Shown here: positions 41,693 to 48,631 of the stretch, piece after piece
Position numbering within the stretch: position 1 is the stretch's first letter
Layout of the letters: each line of letters begins with the position of its first letter
From: Actinomycetota bacterium
GTDB taxonomy: Bacteria > Actinomycetota > Acidimicrobiia > Acidimicrobiales > VFJN01
Assembly (NCBI GenBank): GCA_009886035.1
Contig: VFJN01000136.1
Span: 1-48,660 of the forward strand
DNA length: 48,660 nt
Direction: 5' to 3'
Notes under the pieces: generated by a model
What the model saw: only the letters and a program-made list of their open reading frames with translations
Told to the model about the DNA's origin: nothing
The model's database searches: none
Translations under genes and position numbers: made by a program

Positions 41693-42189
41693 CAGGCTGG
41701 ACGGAAGAACGGGTTCCAGGCCACCTCGCGCTGGGCCACCACGTCAGCCACCTTCGGAAGGCCGGCTCGGCCCAGGGCCAGCGCGCCGGCGGTGGCTTCC
41801 CGGTTGTTGGCGAACACCACCTCGGCGTCCCGAGCCAGGGGATCCACCCACACCGCCGCGATGACCACCAGGGAGGGCACCGACCCCTCGGCGATCGTGC
41901 CGGCGACGACCGCATCGGCTACCCCGGCGGCCACCCCGGCCTGCGCCGCCCCCCACGTGAGCCGGGCGTGCTCGTCGCCGTCGATGCGGGCCTTGTTCAC
42001 GAAAAGGGTGAAGGGCACCACCGGCAACCCTGGCCGCAGTACCACCACAAACGGGGCGTGCCCGGCGGTGGGGGTGGCCAGGGCGGTGGCCCAGGCCTGG
42101 CCGACCGGCCCGTCTCGACGACCCAGCACGGTGTTGAGGTGGGCGGCGGCGGCCCCCGAGCCCACGAAACATTCACCGATTTCCATCAT
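41692..42189 (-). CDS. Formaldehyde-activating enzyme (Fae) homologue
   Basis: 165 residues, about the length of Fae (about 170). It follows Fae almost end to end: GECFVGSGAAAAHLNTVLG (Fae: GEALVGDGNEVAHIDLIIG) with the active-site His kept, then AWATALA, LRPGLPVVPFTLFVNKARI (Fae: P-LP-KP-TLM-NKVTI), GAAQAGVAAGVADAVVAGTI (Fae: [20 protein letters not shown]), VVIAAVWVDP, NNREATAGAL, and the end QREVAWNPFF (Fae: QRKSATHPF). Fae condenses formaldehyde with tetrahydromethanopterin in methylotrophs and archaea; no H4MPT gene is visible here. Some Fae-positions differ (the HG of AQHG is AG), so it may bind formaldehyde with another acceptor. The ATG at 42189 overlaps the oxygenase stop. Confidence 0.8.
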   Translation of the reverse strand: MMEIGECFVGSGAAAAHLNTVLGRRDGPVGQAWATALATPTAGHAPFVVVLRPGLPVVPFTLFVNKARIDGDEHARLTWGAAQAGVAAGVADAVVAGTIAEGSVPSLVVIAAVWVDPLARDAEVVFANNREATAGALALGRAGLPKVADVVAQREVAWNPFFRPA

Positions 42190-43019
42190 CCCCGCGCTCC
42201 CTCGGGGTGACGGCGCCCGTAGCGAATCTCTTTCAGCACATCCGAACTCATGGTGCCCTCTTTCGTGTCGTAGCCGAACAAGACAACCAATCGTGCTGTG
42301 GGGCCTTGCACGGGGGTGACCCGGTGCAGCGACCCCCGCCCCTCGAACACCATGAGGGTGCCGGGAGTCATCGGGATGGTGGTGATCAACTCCGGGGCCT
42401 CGCCCGCCAGCACTCGTCCCACCGTGTCGTAGTGCTCATCGGCTTCTTCCCGTACTTCCCCGCGCAGACGAGGCACGTTCTGGAACTCGCCCCCGCCGTC
42501 GCTCGGCTGAAGCGCCAGCGACACGACGAAGTCTGTTTGGTCGAAGTGCCATCCGAGGGTGTCGCCCTCGTGCATCACGGTGAGGTTCATCGCCCCCAAC
42601 GGATCGGCGTAGCGATAGAGGGGGGCGCGTCCGAGCAGCCGAGACACGAAACCCACCAGGGCATCCCACTCGAACAGCGCCCGCAGGCCCGAGGTAGCCG
42701 CCGAGAAGCGGTCGTAGGCCACCGTGTGCACAGACGACCGGGCCCAGGCCCGTCGGGGGTGATCCACTGGCCATGCCTCGGGGTCGGGAACTTCTAGGTA
42801 CGGAGTGGATTGCACATCCTGGCGGTGGGCCCCCGCCGCCAGGATGTCGCTTTCCTGCACCAACGCGGCCAGGACGTCGGCGCGCAGAAAGCCGGGCAAG
42901 ATCGACACCCCGTGCTTCTGCAGTTCGGCGGCATGGTGGACGATCACCGGGGCGCCCGCGCCGGTGGGATCCAGCACTGGATAGCGACCGAGGTCAACGA
43001 GCGCGGCGGGGTCCGGCAC
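42186..43019 (-). CDS. 2-oxoglutarate/Fe(II)-dependent oxygenase
   Basis: 277 residues. The iron triad is His158-x-Asp160 (GWHFDQTDF) and His232 (GSLHRVTP), and Arg243 (TARLVVLFGY) sits where the 2-oxoglutarate carboxylate is bound. NLTVMHEGDTLGWHFDQ and PGTLMVFEGRGSLHRV resemble by memory the BesD/HalD-type amino-acid oxygenase/halogenase group, but Asp160 is present, so hydroxylation or demethylation is expected and not halogenation. The GTG at 43019 is chosen, since similarity begins at PDPAALVDLGRYPV; the ATG at 43127 would add 36 residues of low-similarity sequence. First gene of the three-gene operon with the Fae homologue. Confidence 0.82.
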   Translation of the reverse strand: MPDPAALVDLGRYPVLDPTGAGAPVIVHHAAELQKHGVSILPGFLRADVLAALVQESDILAAGAHRQDVQSTPYLEVPDPEAWPVDHPRRAWARSSVHTVAYDRFSAATSGLRALFEWDALVGFVSRLLGRAPLYRYADPLGAMNLTVMHEGDTLGWHFDQTDFVVSLALQPSDGGGEFQNVPRLRGEVREEADEHYDTVGRVLAGEAPELITTIPMTPGTLMVFEGRGSLHRVTPVQGPTARLVVLFGYDTKEGTMSSDVLKEIRYGRRHPEGARG

Positions 43020-43147
43020 AGGCCGCAGCCTAGGACCCCCTGGCCTGCTCCCACCCTGCGCTATCGCCGGATGCCCATCGAAGGGGAGCCGCCCGAGGAA
43101 CGGGGATAGGACACCAACGCCCTCCATATTTCCGAGAGTTCCGTGGT

Positions 43148-43184
43148 CGATTGCCGATTGCGAGATCTCGACCTCGACCTCGAC
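43148..43184. repeat. Short direct repeats upstream of the oxygenase-Fae operon
   Basis: Two copies of CGATTGC (43148-43161) abut, by one shared base and a GAGATCTC palindrome (43162-43169), three copies of CTCGAC (43167-43184). The block lies 129-165 nt upstream of the oxygenase start, where activator sites are usual, and between two genes read in the same direction. Confidence 0.45.
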
Positions 43185-43207
43185 GACCGGCTGCCTTGCT
43201 GCGTCGA

Positions 43208-43230
43208 CCCCCGCGGCGACCCGCCGGGGG
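43208..43230 (-). terminator. GC hairpin just after the TauE/SafE gene
   Basis: Read on the minus strand, CCCCCGGCG, a GGT loop, then CGCCGCGGGGG pair with one bulged base, 5 nt after the stop at 43236. No U-run. It probably ends the exporter transcript and separates it from the oxygenase operon. Confidence 0.5.
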
Positions 43231-43235
43231 CGCGC

Positions 43236-43982
43236 TCAGACCTGAACGCCCAGGAACCAGAGGGAGAAAGCCACCAGCGCCACGCCAAAGAGTCGGCGGG
43301 CGAGTACCGGGGGAATCCGATCGCTCAACTGGCTGCCCACCAGGGAGCCGGGGAGCATCCCGATCGCAAAGACGAGCGCCACCATCCAGTCGATGTGACC
43401 GAGGTTCCAGTGGACGAGGAGGATCGGGATCGACAGCGCCCCGGCGGCGACGATGCTCGTCCCCGCCGCCCTCGCCGCGGTGAGGCCCAGCAGCACGATG
43501 CACAGGGGCACCATCAAGAATCCGCCGCTATTGGCGAGCAACCCACTGAGGAGGCCGATGGCGAAGGAGGGGACGAGGATGATCAAGGGCTGGGCCCGGC
43601 GGGCCGCGGCGCGATCGGCGTGGCCGCTTGGATCGGGCAACAGCACGCGTGCCCCCACCACCAAGAGCAACACCCCCGACGCGATGAGCAGGGCGGTCCC
43701 ACTCACGTAACGCGAGCCCACCGCCCCCACCACCGCTCCCGGCACCCCTCCGGCGATGACCAGGCCGGTGACCCGCCGGTCGAGGTTGCCGTTGCGGAGT
43801 TGACGGCGGGCCGAGACGATCGAGGAGGGCAGCAGTGCCGGCAACGGTGTGGCAATAGCCAAGATGCCGGGCACCCCCACCAGGGCGAGCATCGGAGTGG
43901 CAAAAGCCGAACCGCCCGCCCCGAAGAGCCCGAACACCCCTCCGGCGGCCACGCCCGCAAGGAGGATCAGGAACTGAGACAC
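43236..43982 (-). CDS. Sulfite exporter TauE/SafE family protein
   Basis: 248 residues with eight or so hydrophobic segments in two similar halves: ILLAGVAAGGVFGLFGAGGSAFATPML and SFAIGLLSGLLANSGGFLMVPLCIVLLGL, the twice-occurring G-x-x-G-L-x-G-x-G-G-G motif of TauE/SafE permeases. These export sulfite, sulfoacetate or other small organic anions. The GTG at 43982 follows GAGGG closely; further upstream the frame runs antisense to the LysR gene. Divergent from LysR, its probable regulator. Confidence 0.85.
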   Translation of the reverse strand: MSQFLILLAGVAAGGVFGLFGAGGSAFATPMLALVGVPGILAIATPLPALLPSSIVSARRQLRNGNLDRRVTGLVIAGGVPGAVVGAVGSRYVSGTALLIASGVLLLVVGARVLLPDPSGHADRAAARRAQPLIILVPSFAIGLLSGLLANSGGFLMVPLCIVLLGLTAARAAGTSIVAAGALSIPILLVHWNLGHIDWMVALVFAIGMLPGSLVGSQLSDRIPPVLARRLFGVALVAFSLWFLGVQV

Positions 43983-44052
43983 CCCTCTATCCAAGGCGAG
44001 GTAGATGTAGAAGTCAAAGACATACTTTAGGTTATTGCTATAAGATATTACT
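43983..44052. promoter_or_regulatory. AT-rich divergent promoter region, TauE/SafE and LysR
   Basis: The only markedly AT-rich stretch on this side of the window (44019-44052, about two-thirds A+T). TTAT-TGCT-ATAA is a small dyad of the LysR T-N-A type. TAAGAT (44041-44046) is a plausible -10 for lysR 6 nt before its ATG, giving a leaderless message; TAAAGT on the minus strand (44024-44029) may serve the exporter. LysR proteins commonly bind such regions to control both genes. Confidence 0.5.
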
Positions 44053-44919
44053 ATGGATCTCCGCCGCCTCCGCTTGTTCCTCGCCGTCGTGGACGAAGGC
44101 AGTTTCACCGCCGCTGCCGACACCGTGGCGGTAGCCCAACCGGCGGTGTCCTTGGCGGTGCGCGAACTCGAAACAGAACTGGGGACACCCCTGTTGGTGC
44201 GCTCCCGGCACGGGACCCGGCTCACCCCGGCGGGAGAGGCGCTCGTGGGCCCCGCCCGGCAAGCCCTGCGCACCATCGACCACGCCACCGCCGCGGTAGC
44301 CGCGGTAACCGGTCTCGTCGCCGGGCGCCTGGATCTCGCCTCCTTACCTACGCTGGCGGCGGATCCCATGGCGGAGCTGGTGGGACGGTTCCGTAGGGCC
44401 CATCCGGCGGTCACAGTCCGGCTCGGGGCACCCCTCACCCTGGCCGAGCTGGCCGAGGATGTGCGGTCGGGGGCGGCCGAACTCGGGATTACCGAAGCCG
44501 GTCCCGCCAACCACTTGCTCGAAGAGATCCCCCTGCAACACCAGGAACTAGTGGCGGTGTCGCCGCCGGGAGGACCGACGAGCGCCCTGCGTCTCCACCG
44601 GCTCGGTGGGGTGCCCTTGGTGCTCAGCCCTACCGGCACGTCGCTGCGCGACACCGTGGAGACAGCCCTAACCATCGCGGGAGTAACCGCCGAGGTGGCC
44701 GTCGAGACGGCCCAGCGCGATGCCCTCATCCCGCTCGTGCTGGCCGGAGCCGGCACCACCTTCCTCCCCGCCACCCTGGCGCGAGCAGCCCGCCAACTAG
44801 GGGCCACCGTGCGGCCCACCGTCCCGCGTTTGCGACGTTCACTCGTGGTGGTCCACCGCACCGGTCCCCTCGGTCCCGCCGCCGAGCGCTTCGTGCCCCT
44901 CACCCTCCTGCCGGGCTGA
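44053..44919 (+). CDS. LysR family transcriptional regulator
   Basis: 288 residues. The N-terminal winged helix-turn-helix is canonical: MDLRRLRLFLAVVDEGSFTAAADTVAVAQPAVSLAVRELETELGTPLLVRSRHGTRLTPAGEAL. The C-terminal periplasmic-binding-like domain (about 90-288) senses a small ligand. Divergent orientation to the TauE/SafE exporter implies it activates or represses that gene in response to the exported anion or a precursor. No ribosome-binding site precedes the ATG; it is probably leaderless. Confidence 0.92.
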   Translation: MDLRRLRLFLAVVDEGSFTAAADTVAVAQPAVSLAVRELETELGTPLLVRSRHGTRLTPAGEALVGPARQALRTIDHATAAVAAVTGLVAGRLDLASLPTLAADPMAELVGRFRRAHPAVTVRLGAPLTLAELAEDVRSGAAELGITEAGPANHLLEEIPLQHQELVAVSPPGGPTSALRLHRLGGVPLVLSPTGTSLRDTVETALTIAGVTAEVAVETAQRDALIPLVLAGAGTTFLPATLARAARQLGATVRPTVPRLRRSLVVVHRTGPLGPAAERFVPLTLLPG

Positions 44920-44931
44920 CCCTGGACCGGC

Positions 44932-45774
44932 TCAGCCGAAGAGCAACAGGCTCGCCGTTTGGCTCCCCGTGGCCAACAACTCGCCCCCGGGAGACCACAC
45001 CCGCAGACCTCCGTGGCCGTAGCCACCGGAGGCGAAGGAAGGAACGAGATCGAGGAGGACCCACTCAGCGGTAGCGGCCCCGGAGAAGCGCATCGTGTTG
45101 TCGATGCTGCTGCCCCCACCGGCCCGTCCAGCGGCGTGGGCAATCGACAACGGCACCATGTCGGCGAGATAGGCCATAACCGCCGGCGTCGCCACCGATC
45201 CGGGTACCCGGGTCCACAACCGAAGATGGGCGTGCGAACCGTCCCCGCGAGGGAGCGGCTCGGCGGAGCGCATCTCGATGTTGCGGAGCACCTTGGCGGC
45301 GATGGGCCGGAGGGCGGGGGGCAGCGGAAGCACGAAGGGCGGGGCCTCTGCCGGGGGGCGGACCGAGGGAAACGGAAGGAAGGCCGACTCCATCCGATCC
45401 TGCTTGTGATAGGCCGTCGCCCCCAGCGCACAAAAGATCTCCCGGCCCTCCACGAGCGCTCGAACCCGAACCTGTGCCGCGCTCTTCCCCTCGGCGAGTA
45501 CCTCGGTGGTGCATTCGAAGCGGTCCCCGATCGAGGTGGCGCCCGAAATGAACTGCACGGTGGTCCACAGCGCCGGACGAGCGGTGCTCACCTCGGCCAG
45601 GGCCACCGCCACGGCGATCGCCGTGCCGCCGAACAGTTTTCCGTCGAAGCGGGCCAGGGGTTGGGTGAGCACGAAACTAGCGCGACCGGGCCCGCCGGGC
45701 TCCAAACCGAGCAAGGCGTGATCAGAACGGCGGTCCTGGCCGTCGATGGTGAGGTCGTGCCACGTCGCAGCCAT
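44932..45774 (-). CDS. Acyl-CoA thioesterase-like protein (double hot-dog)
   Basis: 280 residues. Two hot-dog halves: first FDGKLFGGTAIAVAVALAE and TTVQFISGATSIGDRFECTTEVLAEGKSAAQVRVRALVEGREIFCALGATAYH, second AYLADMVPLSIAHAAG, SIDNTMRFSGAATAEWVLLDLVPSFASGGYGHGGLRVWSPGGELLATGSQTASLL. The layout matches the thioesterase family with TesB-like C-terminal domain; it is more divergent than the TesB at 6923. It should cleave an acyl-CoA. ATG at 45774; 12 nt convergent gap from lysR. Confidence 0.82.
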   Translation of the reverse strand: MAATWHDLTIDGQDRRSDHALLGLEPGGPGRASFVLTQPLARFDGKLFGGTAIAVAVALAEVSTARPALWTTVQFISGATSIGDRFECTTEVLAEGKSAAQVRVRALVEGREIFCALGATAYHKQDRMESAFLPFPSVRPPAEAPPFVLPLPPALRPIAAKVLRNIEMRSAEPLPRGDGSHAHLRLWTRVPGSVATPAVMAYLADMVPLSIAHAAGRAGGGSSIDNTMRFSGAATAEWVLLDLVPSFASGGYGHGGLRVWSPGGELLATGSQTASLLLFG

Positions 45775-45857
45775 GAGCGGGGACGGTAACCAGGGGGCCG
45801 TCGCCAGGTCGCATCGGCCTTCGCCACGGACCGGTGGATAGTGCGTACGGTGCGGGG

Positions 45858-46850
45858 ATGTCGATCGTCATCTCCGCCGCCTTTCCTCCCGGGCTCCACA
45901 CGCCCGACCTCATCGCCCTCGCCGAGAACCTTGGCTATGAGAGGGCATGGGTCTACGACTCCCCGGCGCTCTATCACGACGTGTGGATCACCCTCGCCCG
46001 GGCCGCCGAACGGACTGAGCGCATTGGCCTCGGCCCTGGCGTTTTGGTGCCGAGCCTGCGCCACCCGATGGTGAACGCGGCGGCCATCGCCACCCTGTGC
46101 GACCTCGCCCCCGGACGCGTGGCGGTGGCCATCGGGGCGGGGTTCACCGGGCGGCATGTGCTCGGCCAGAAGCCCATGCGCTGGGCCGACGTGCGGGCCC
46201 ACGTGATTGCCATCAAGGGGTTGCTGCGAGGCGAGGAGGTGGAGTGGGAGGGCCGTCCCATCAGGATGGTTCACCCCTCCGGGTTTGGCGCCCCGCGACC
46301 GATCGAGGTGCCCATCCTCATCGGTGCCGACGGACCGAAAGGCAACGCCGTGGCCGAAGAACTCGGCGATGGCACGATGGCGGCAGGGGCACCCAATGCC
46401 AATGCCACCGGGGAATGGCGAGCATTACTGACGTTCGGAACGGTGCTGGAAGACGGCGAGACCCCCAGGAGCGCTCGCGTGATCGAAGCCGCCGGGCCGG
46501 GGGTGGCGGTGGTGCTGCACGGCATGTACGAGCGAGGCGGGCCAGAGGTGGTCGACCGGTTCCCCGGCGGGGCGGAATGGCGCGCCGGCCTCGAGGAAAT
46601 CGACGCACGCCACCGCCACCTCGCCACCCACGAGGGCCACCTGGTGGAACTCACCGATCGAGACCGCGCCGGGCTTACCGGAGGGCTGAGCGAACTCATC
46701 GGAGCCTTCACCCTCACGGCACCAGCCGCCGAAGTTACCGAGCGCCTGGCCGCCTACGCAGACCAGGGCATCACCGAAGTGGCCTATCAGCCCTGCGGTC
46801 CGGACCCGCAACGCGAGTTGACCGCCTTCGCTACCGCCGCCGGCCTCTAG
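45858..46850 (+). CDS. LLM class flavin-dependent oxidoreductase, probably F420-dependent
   Basis: 330 residues. IALAENLGYERAWVYDSPALYHDVW, RIGLGPGVLVPSLRHPMVNAAAIATL, GRVAVAIGAGFTGRHVLGQKPMRW and VPILIGADGPKG are the F420-binding luciferase-like blocks. The mid-section (about 200-280) is unusual, with a longer acidic and His-rich helix region. Substrate unknown. A TACGGT box ends 6 nt before the ATG at 45858, suggesting a leaderless start; a GTG at 45834 is the alternative. The next gene starts 14 nt after the stop. Confidence 0.86.
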   Translation: MSIVISAAFPPGLHTPDLIALAENLGYERAWVYDSPALYHDVWITLARAAERTERIGLGPGVLVPSLRHPMVNAAAIATLCDLAPGRVAVAIGAGFTGRHVLGQKPMRWADVRAHVIAIKGLLRGEEVEWEGRPIRMVHPSGFGAPRPIEVPILIGADGPKGNAVAEELGDGTMAAGAPNANATGEWRALLTFGTVLEDGETPRSARVIEAAGPGVAVVLHGMYERGGPEVVDRFPGGAEWRAGLEEIDARHRHLATHEGHLVELTDRDRAGLTGGLSELIGAFTLTAPAAEVTERLAAYADQGITEVAYQPCGPDPQRELTAFATAAGL

Positions 46851-46864
46851 GGCATACTGCCCCC

Positions 46865-47302
46865 ATGACCACCCAGGCTGTCACTGAACTCATCGGGGTG
46901 TACCACGCCAACGGTTCGTGGCGGGGCGAGTTGGCCTACGTCGTGAAGAAAGCCGCCGGACGCGGCCACTGTTCGCTCTGCGACATCACCCACGGCCCCC
47001 TGCGAAGGCGGTCCTCGTTCGATGCGGCGTGCACGACACTCGGGGTGAAATTCACCCTGCTGCACCGTGACGAGCGTCCGCCCGATGTGCTGGCCATCAC
47101 CGGCGACACCACCCCCATGGTGCTGGGCCGAACCGCCACGGGTCTGCGCGTGCTGTTGGGGGCGGAGCAACTGAACCAATGCCGCGCCGATCCCGATGCC
47201 CTCGTGGAAGCGCTTCAGCATCGCCTCGCCGCCCTGGGCCTTCGCCTCGCCTCTGAAACGGACCCGCCGCCGGCGGCTCTCGAACCGCTAGATCTCGCCT
47301 AG
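46865..47302 (+). CDS. Conserved hypothetical protein with a CSLCDITHG motif
   Basis: 145 residues. Notable features: VYHANGSWRGELAYVVKKAAGRGHCSLCDITHG (8-40), with a CxxC pair plus flanking His residues that could bind metal or be redox active, and LLHRDERPPDVLAITGDTTPMVLG. I know small proteins with this HCxLCDITHG motif as uncharacterised conserved proteins; no function is established. ATG at 46865, probably co-transcribed with the LLM gene (14-nt gap). The last 15 nt overlap the convergent SDR gene. Confidence 0.7.
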   Translation: MTTQAVTELIGVYHANGSWRGELAYVVKKAAGRGHCSLCDITHGPLRRRSSFDAACTTLGVKFTLLHRDERPPDVLAITGDTTPMVLGRTATGLRVLLGAEQLNQCRADPDALVEALQHRLAALGLRLASETDPPPAALEPLDLA

Positions 47303-48220
47303 ATCCAGCGAGAGTCCGTCGACGCCGTAGACGCCCAGTGGATCGGCCCGCACGGCGGCATCGAGTTTATGGGCATCGTCGCCCACCAAAATGCGCCAGG
47401 TCCCAGCCTTCACCCCGTCCAGGATCACCGTGACTGCCTCCCTGGCGGTCGTCGGTGCGTGGTCTCGGAACATGTCGCCGAAACCCGCCACCATGGAGCG
47501 CAGTGTGTCGTCGTCCATGCCGGCGGTGGACACGCCGCGACGCTCCATGCCCATTTTGATGTCGCCGATGAGGGGCTCACCACCGTCGAAGATGCGCTGA
47601 CTGTTGTTCACGATGTCGGTACCGATGTAGCCAGGCATCACTACCGAAACATGCACGTGGGGTGCGTTCAACCGGAAATCTTCCAGCAGCGCCTCCGAGA
47701 GGCCCTTGACGGCAAACTTGGCCGAGCTGTAGGCGGTGTGGGGAATGCCCGGTCCCAACGAGGCCCAGAAACCATTCACGCTGCTCGTGTTGATCAAATG
47801 ACCCTCGTCCGCCGCGATCAGGAGCGGAACGAACGCCCGGCAGCCGTTGTAGACCCCGCCCCAGCAAATGCCAAAGGTGCGATCCCACTCGGCCCGATCC
47901 CCAGCCACAAAACTCCCGCCACCGCCCACCCCCGCGTTGTTGAACACGAGGTTGACGTGATCGGTGTGGTGCTGTTCCACCACCTCATCCCGGAAGGCGA
48001 ACATCTGCGCTTCGTCGGCCACGTCGCACCGATGCATCGTGAGTCGCGTGCCCGGGGGCGCATCCTTCTCGGCCAGCCGAAGGGTCTCCTCCAGCGTGTC
48101 GAGATGCACGTCGCAGGTGGCAACGTGACAACCCTCGGCGGCCAACTGCCGCACGAGTTCGCGGCCCATCCCGGTGCCACCGCCGGTGACGACGGCCAAC
48201 TTCTTTGCGAACGACTCCAT
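47288..48220 (-). CDS. SDR family NAD(P)-dependent oxidoreductase
   Basis: 310 residues. VVTGGGTGMGRELVRQLAAEG cofactor motif, acidic DVHLDTLEE after strand 2, NNAGVGGGG, catalytic INTSSVNG and the AYSSAKFAVKGLSEAL Tyr-Lys pair. The segment VVMPGYIGTDIVNNSQR and the C-terminal TAREAVTVILDGVKAGTWRILVG are typical of the actinobacterial SDRs found with sterol or fatty-acid genes. ATG at 48220 with AGGAG upstream; 21 nt downstream of the SCP2-like gene, so one operon. Confidence 0.9.
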   Translation of the reverse strand: MESFAKKLAVVTGGGTGMGRELVRQLAAEGCHVATCDVHLDTLEETLRLAEKDAPPGTRLTMHRCDVADEAQMFAFRDEVVEQHHTDHVNLVFNNAGVGGGGSFVAGDRAEWDRTFGICWGGVYNGCRAFVPLLIAADEGHLINTSSVNGFWASLGPGIPHTAYSSAKFAVKGLSEALLEDFRLNAPHVHVSVVMPGYIGTDIVNNSQRIFDGGEPLIGDIKMGMERRGVSTAGMDDDTLRSMVAGFGDMFRDHAPTTAREAVTVILDGVKAGTWRILVGDDAHKLDAAVRADPLGVYGVDGLSLDLGEI

Positions 48221-48241
48221 CCTCGTTGTCTCCTTTTCCGC

Positions 48242-48631
48242 TCAGTCCGGAGCGGTGATCTCCAACAACTTGGCCTGCATGGCCGCGGCGGCGGCCGGAT
48301 CGCCGGCGTTGCTCTGCATGGCCATCAACTTCGTCATATCGCCTTCGACCTTGATCTGGCCCCCCATGAAGGCCTGCATGGCCGCCGTTTGGTTCCCTTC
48401 CACGAACATCTGACGGGCCAGGGTGTAGGCCAGGGTGATCTTGGTGGGCGCCTCGATGAGACCCGCCCCGAAGGATCCGTCGGAAACATGGAGTTCGCGA
48501 TCGCCGGCGGGACCCCCGGTGACCACCATATTGATCTTGGCATCGGCCGGAAACCCGCCCTCGCCATCGCTGTCTTCGGCCAATTTCTGAACTTCGGCGA
48601 GCCACTCATCGGACAGGAACTGGTGGGCCAT
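48242..48631 (-). CDS. SCP2 sterol-carrier-domain protein
   Basis: 129 residues. Contains DAKINMVVTGGPAGDRELHV, TKITLAYTLARQMFVEGNQTAAMQAFMGGQIKVEGDMTKLMAMQ, the SCP2 sheet-helix pattern including the GQIKVEGDMTKLM signature. SCP2 proteins bind sterols or acyl-CoA and shuttle them between enzymes. The ATG at 48631 has GGGAGAA upstream; the longer TTG- or ATG-start at 48649 is disfavoured. First gene of a likely operon with the SDR, which suggests lipid or sterol metabolism. The gene is complete; only 29 nt of sequence follow it. Confidence 0.88.
   Translation of the reverse strand: MAHQFLSDEWLAEVQKLAEDSDGEGGFPADAKINMVVTGGPAGDRELHVSDGSFGAGLIEAPTKITLAYTLARQMFVEGNQTAAMQAFMGGQIKVEGDMTKLMAMQSNAGDPAAAAAMQAKLLEITAPD

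Noticed and set aside
43143-44030. A 295-codon plus-strand frame with DLDLDLDD near its start
   Set aside because: The acidic run is merely the CTCGAC repeats read in frame; the remainder is antisense to TauE/SafE.
43236-45431. A 731-codon minus-strand frame covering TauE/SafE and the antisense of lysR
   Set aside because: Only its last 248 codons resemble TauE/SafE; the rest is antisense of the LysR helix-turn-helix gene.
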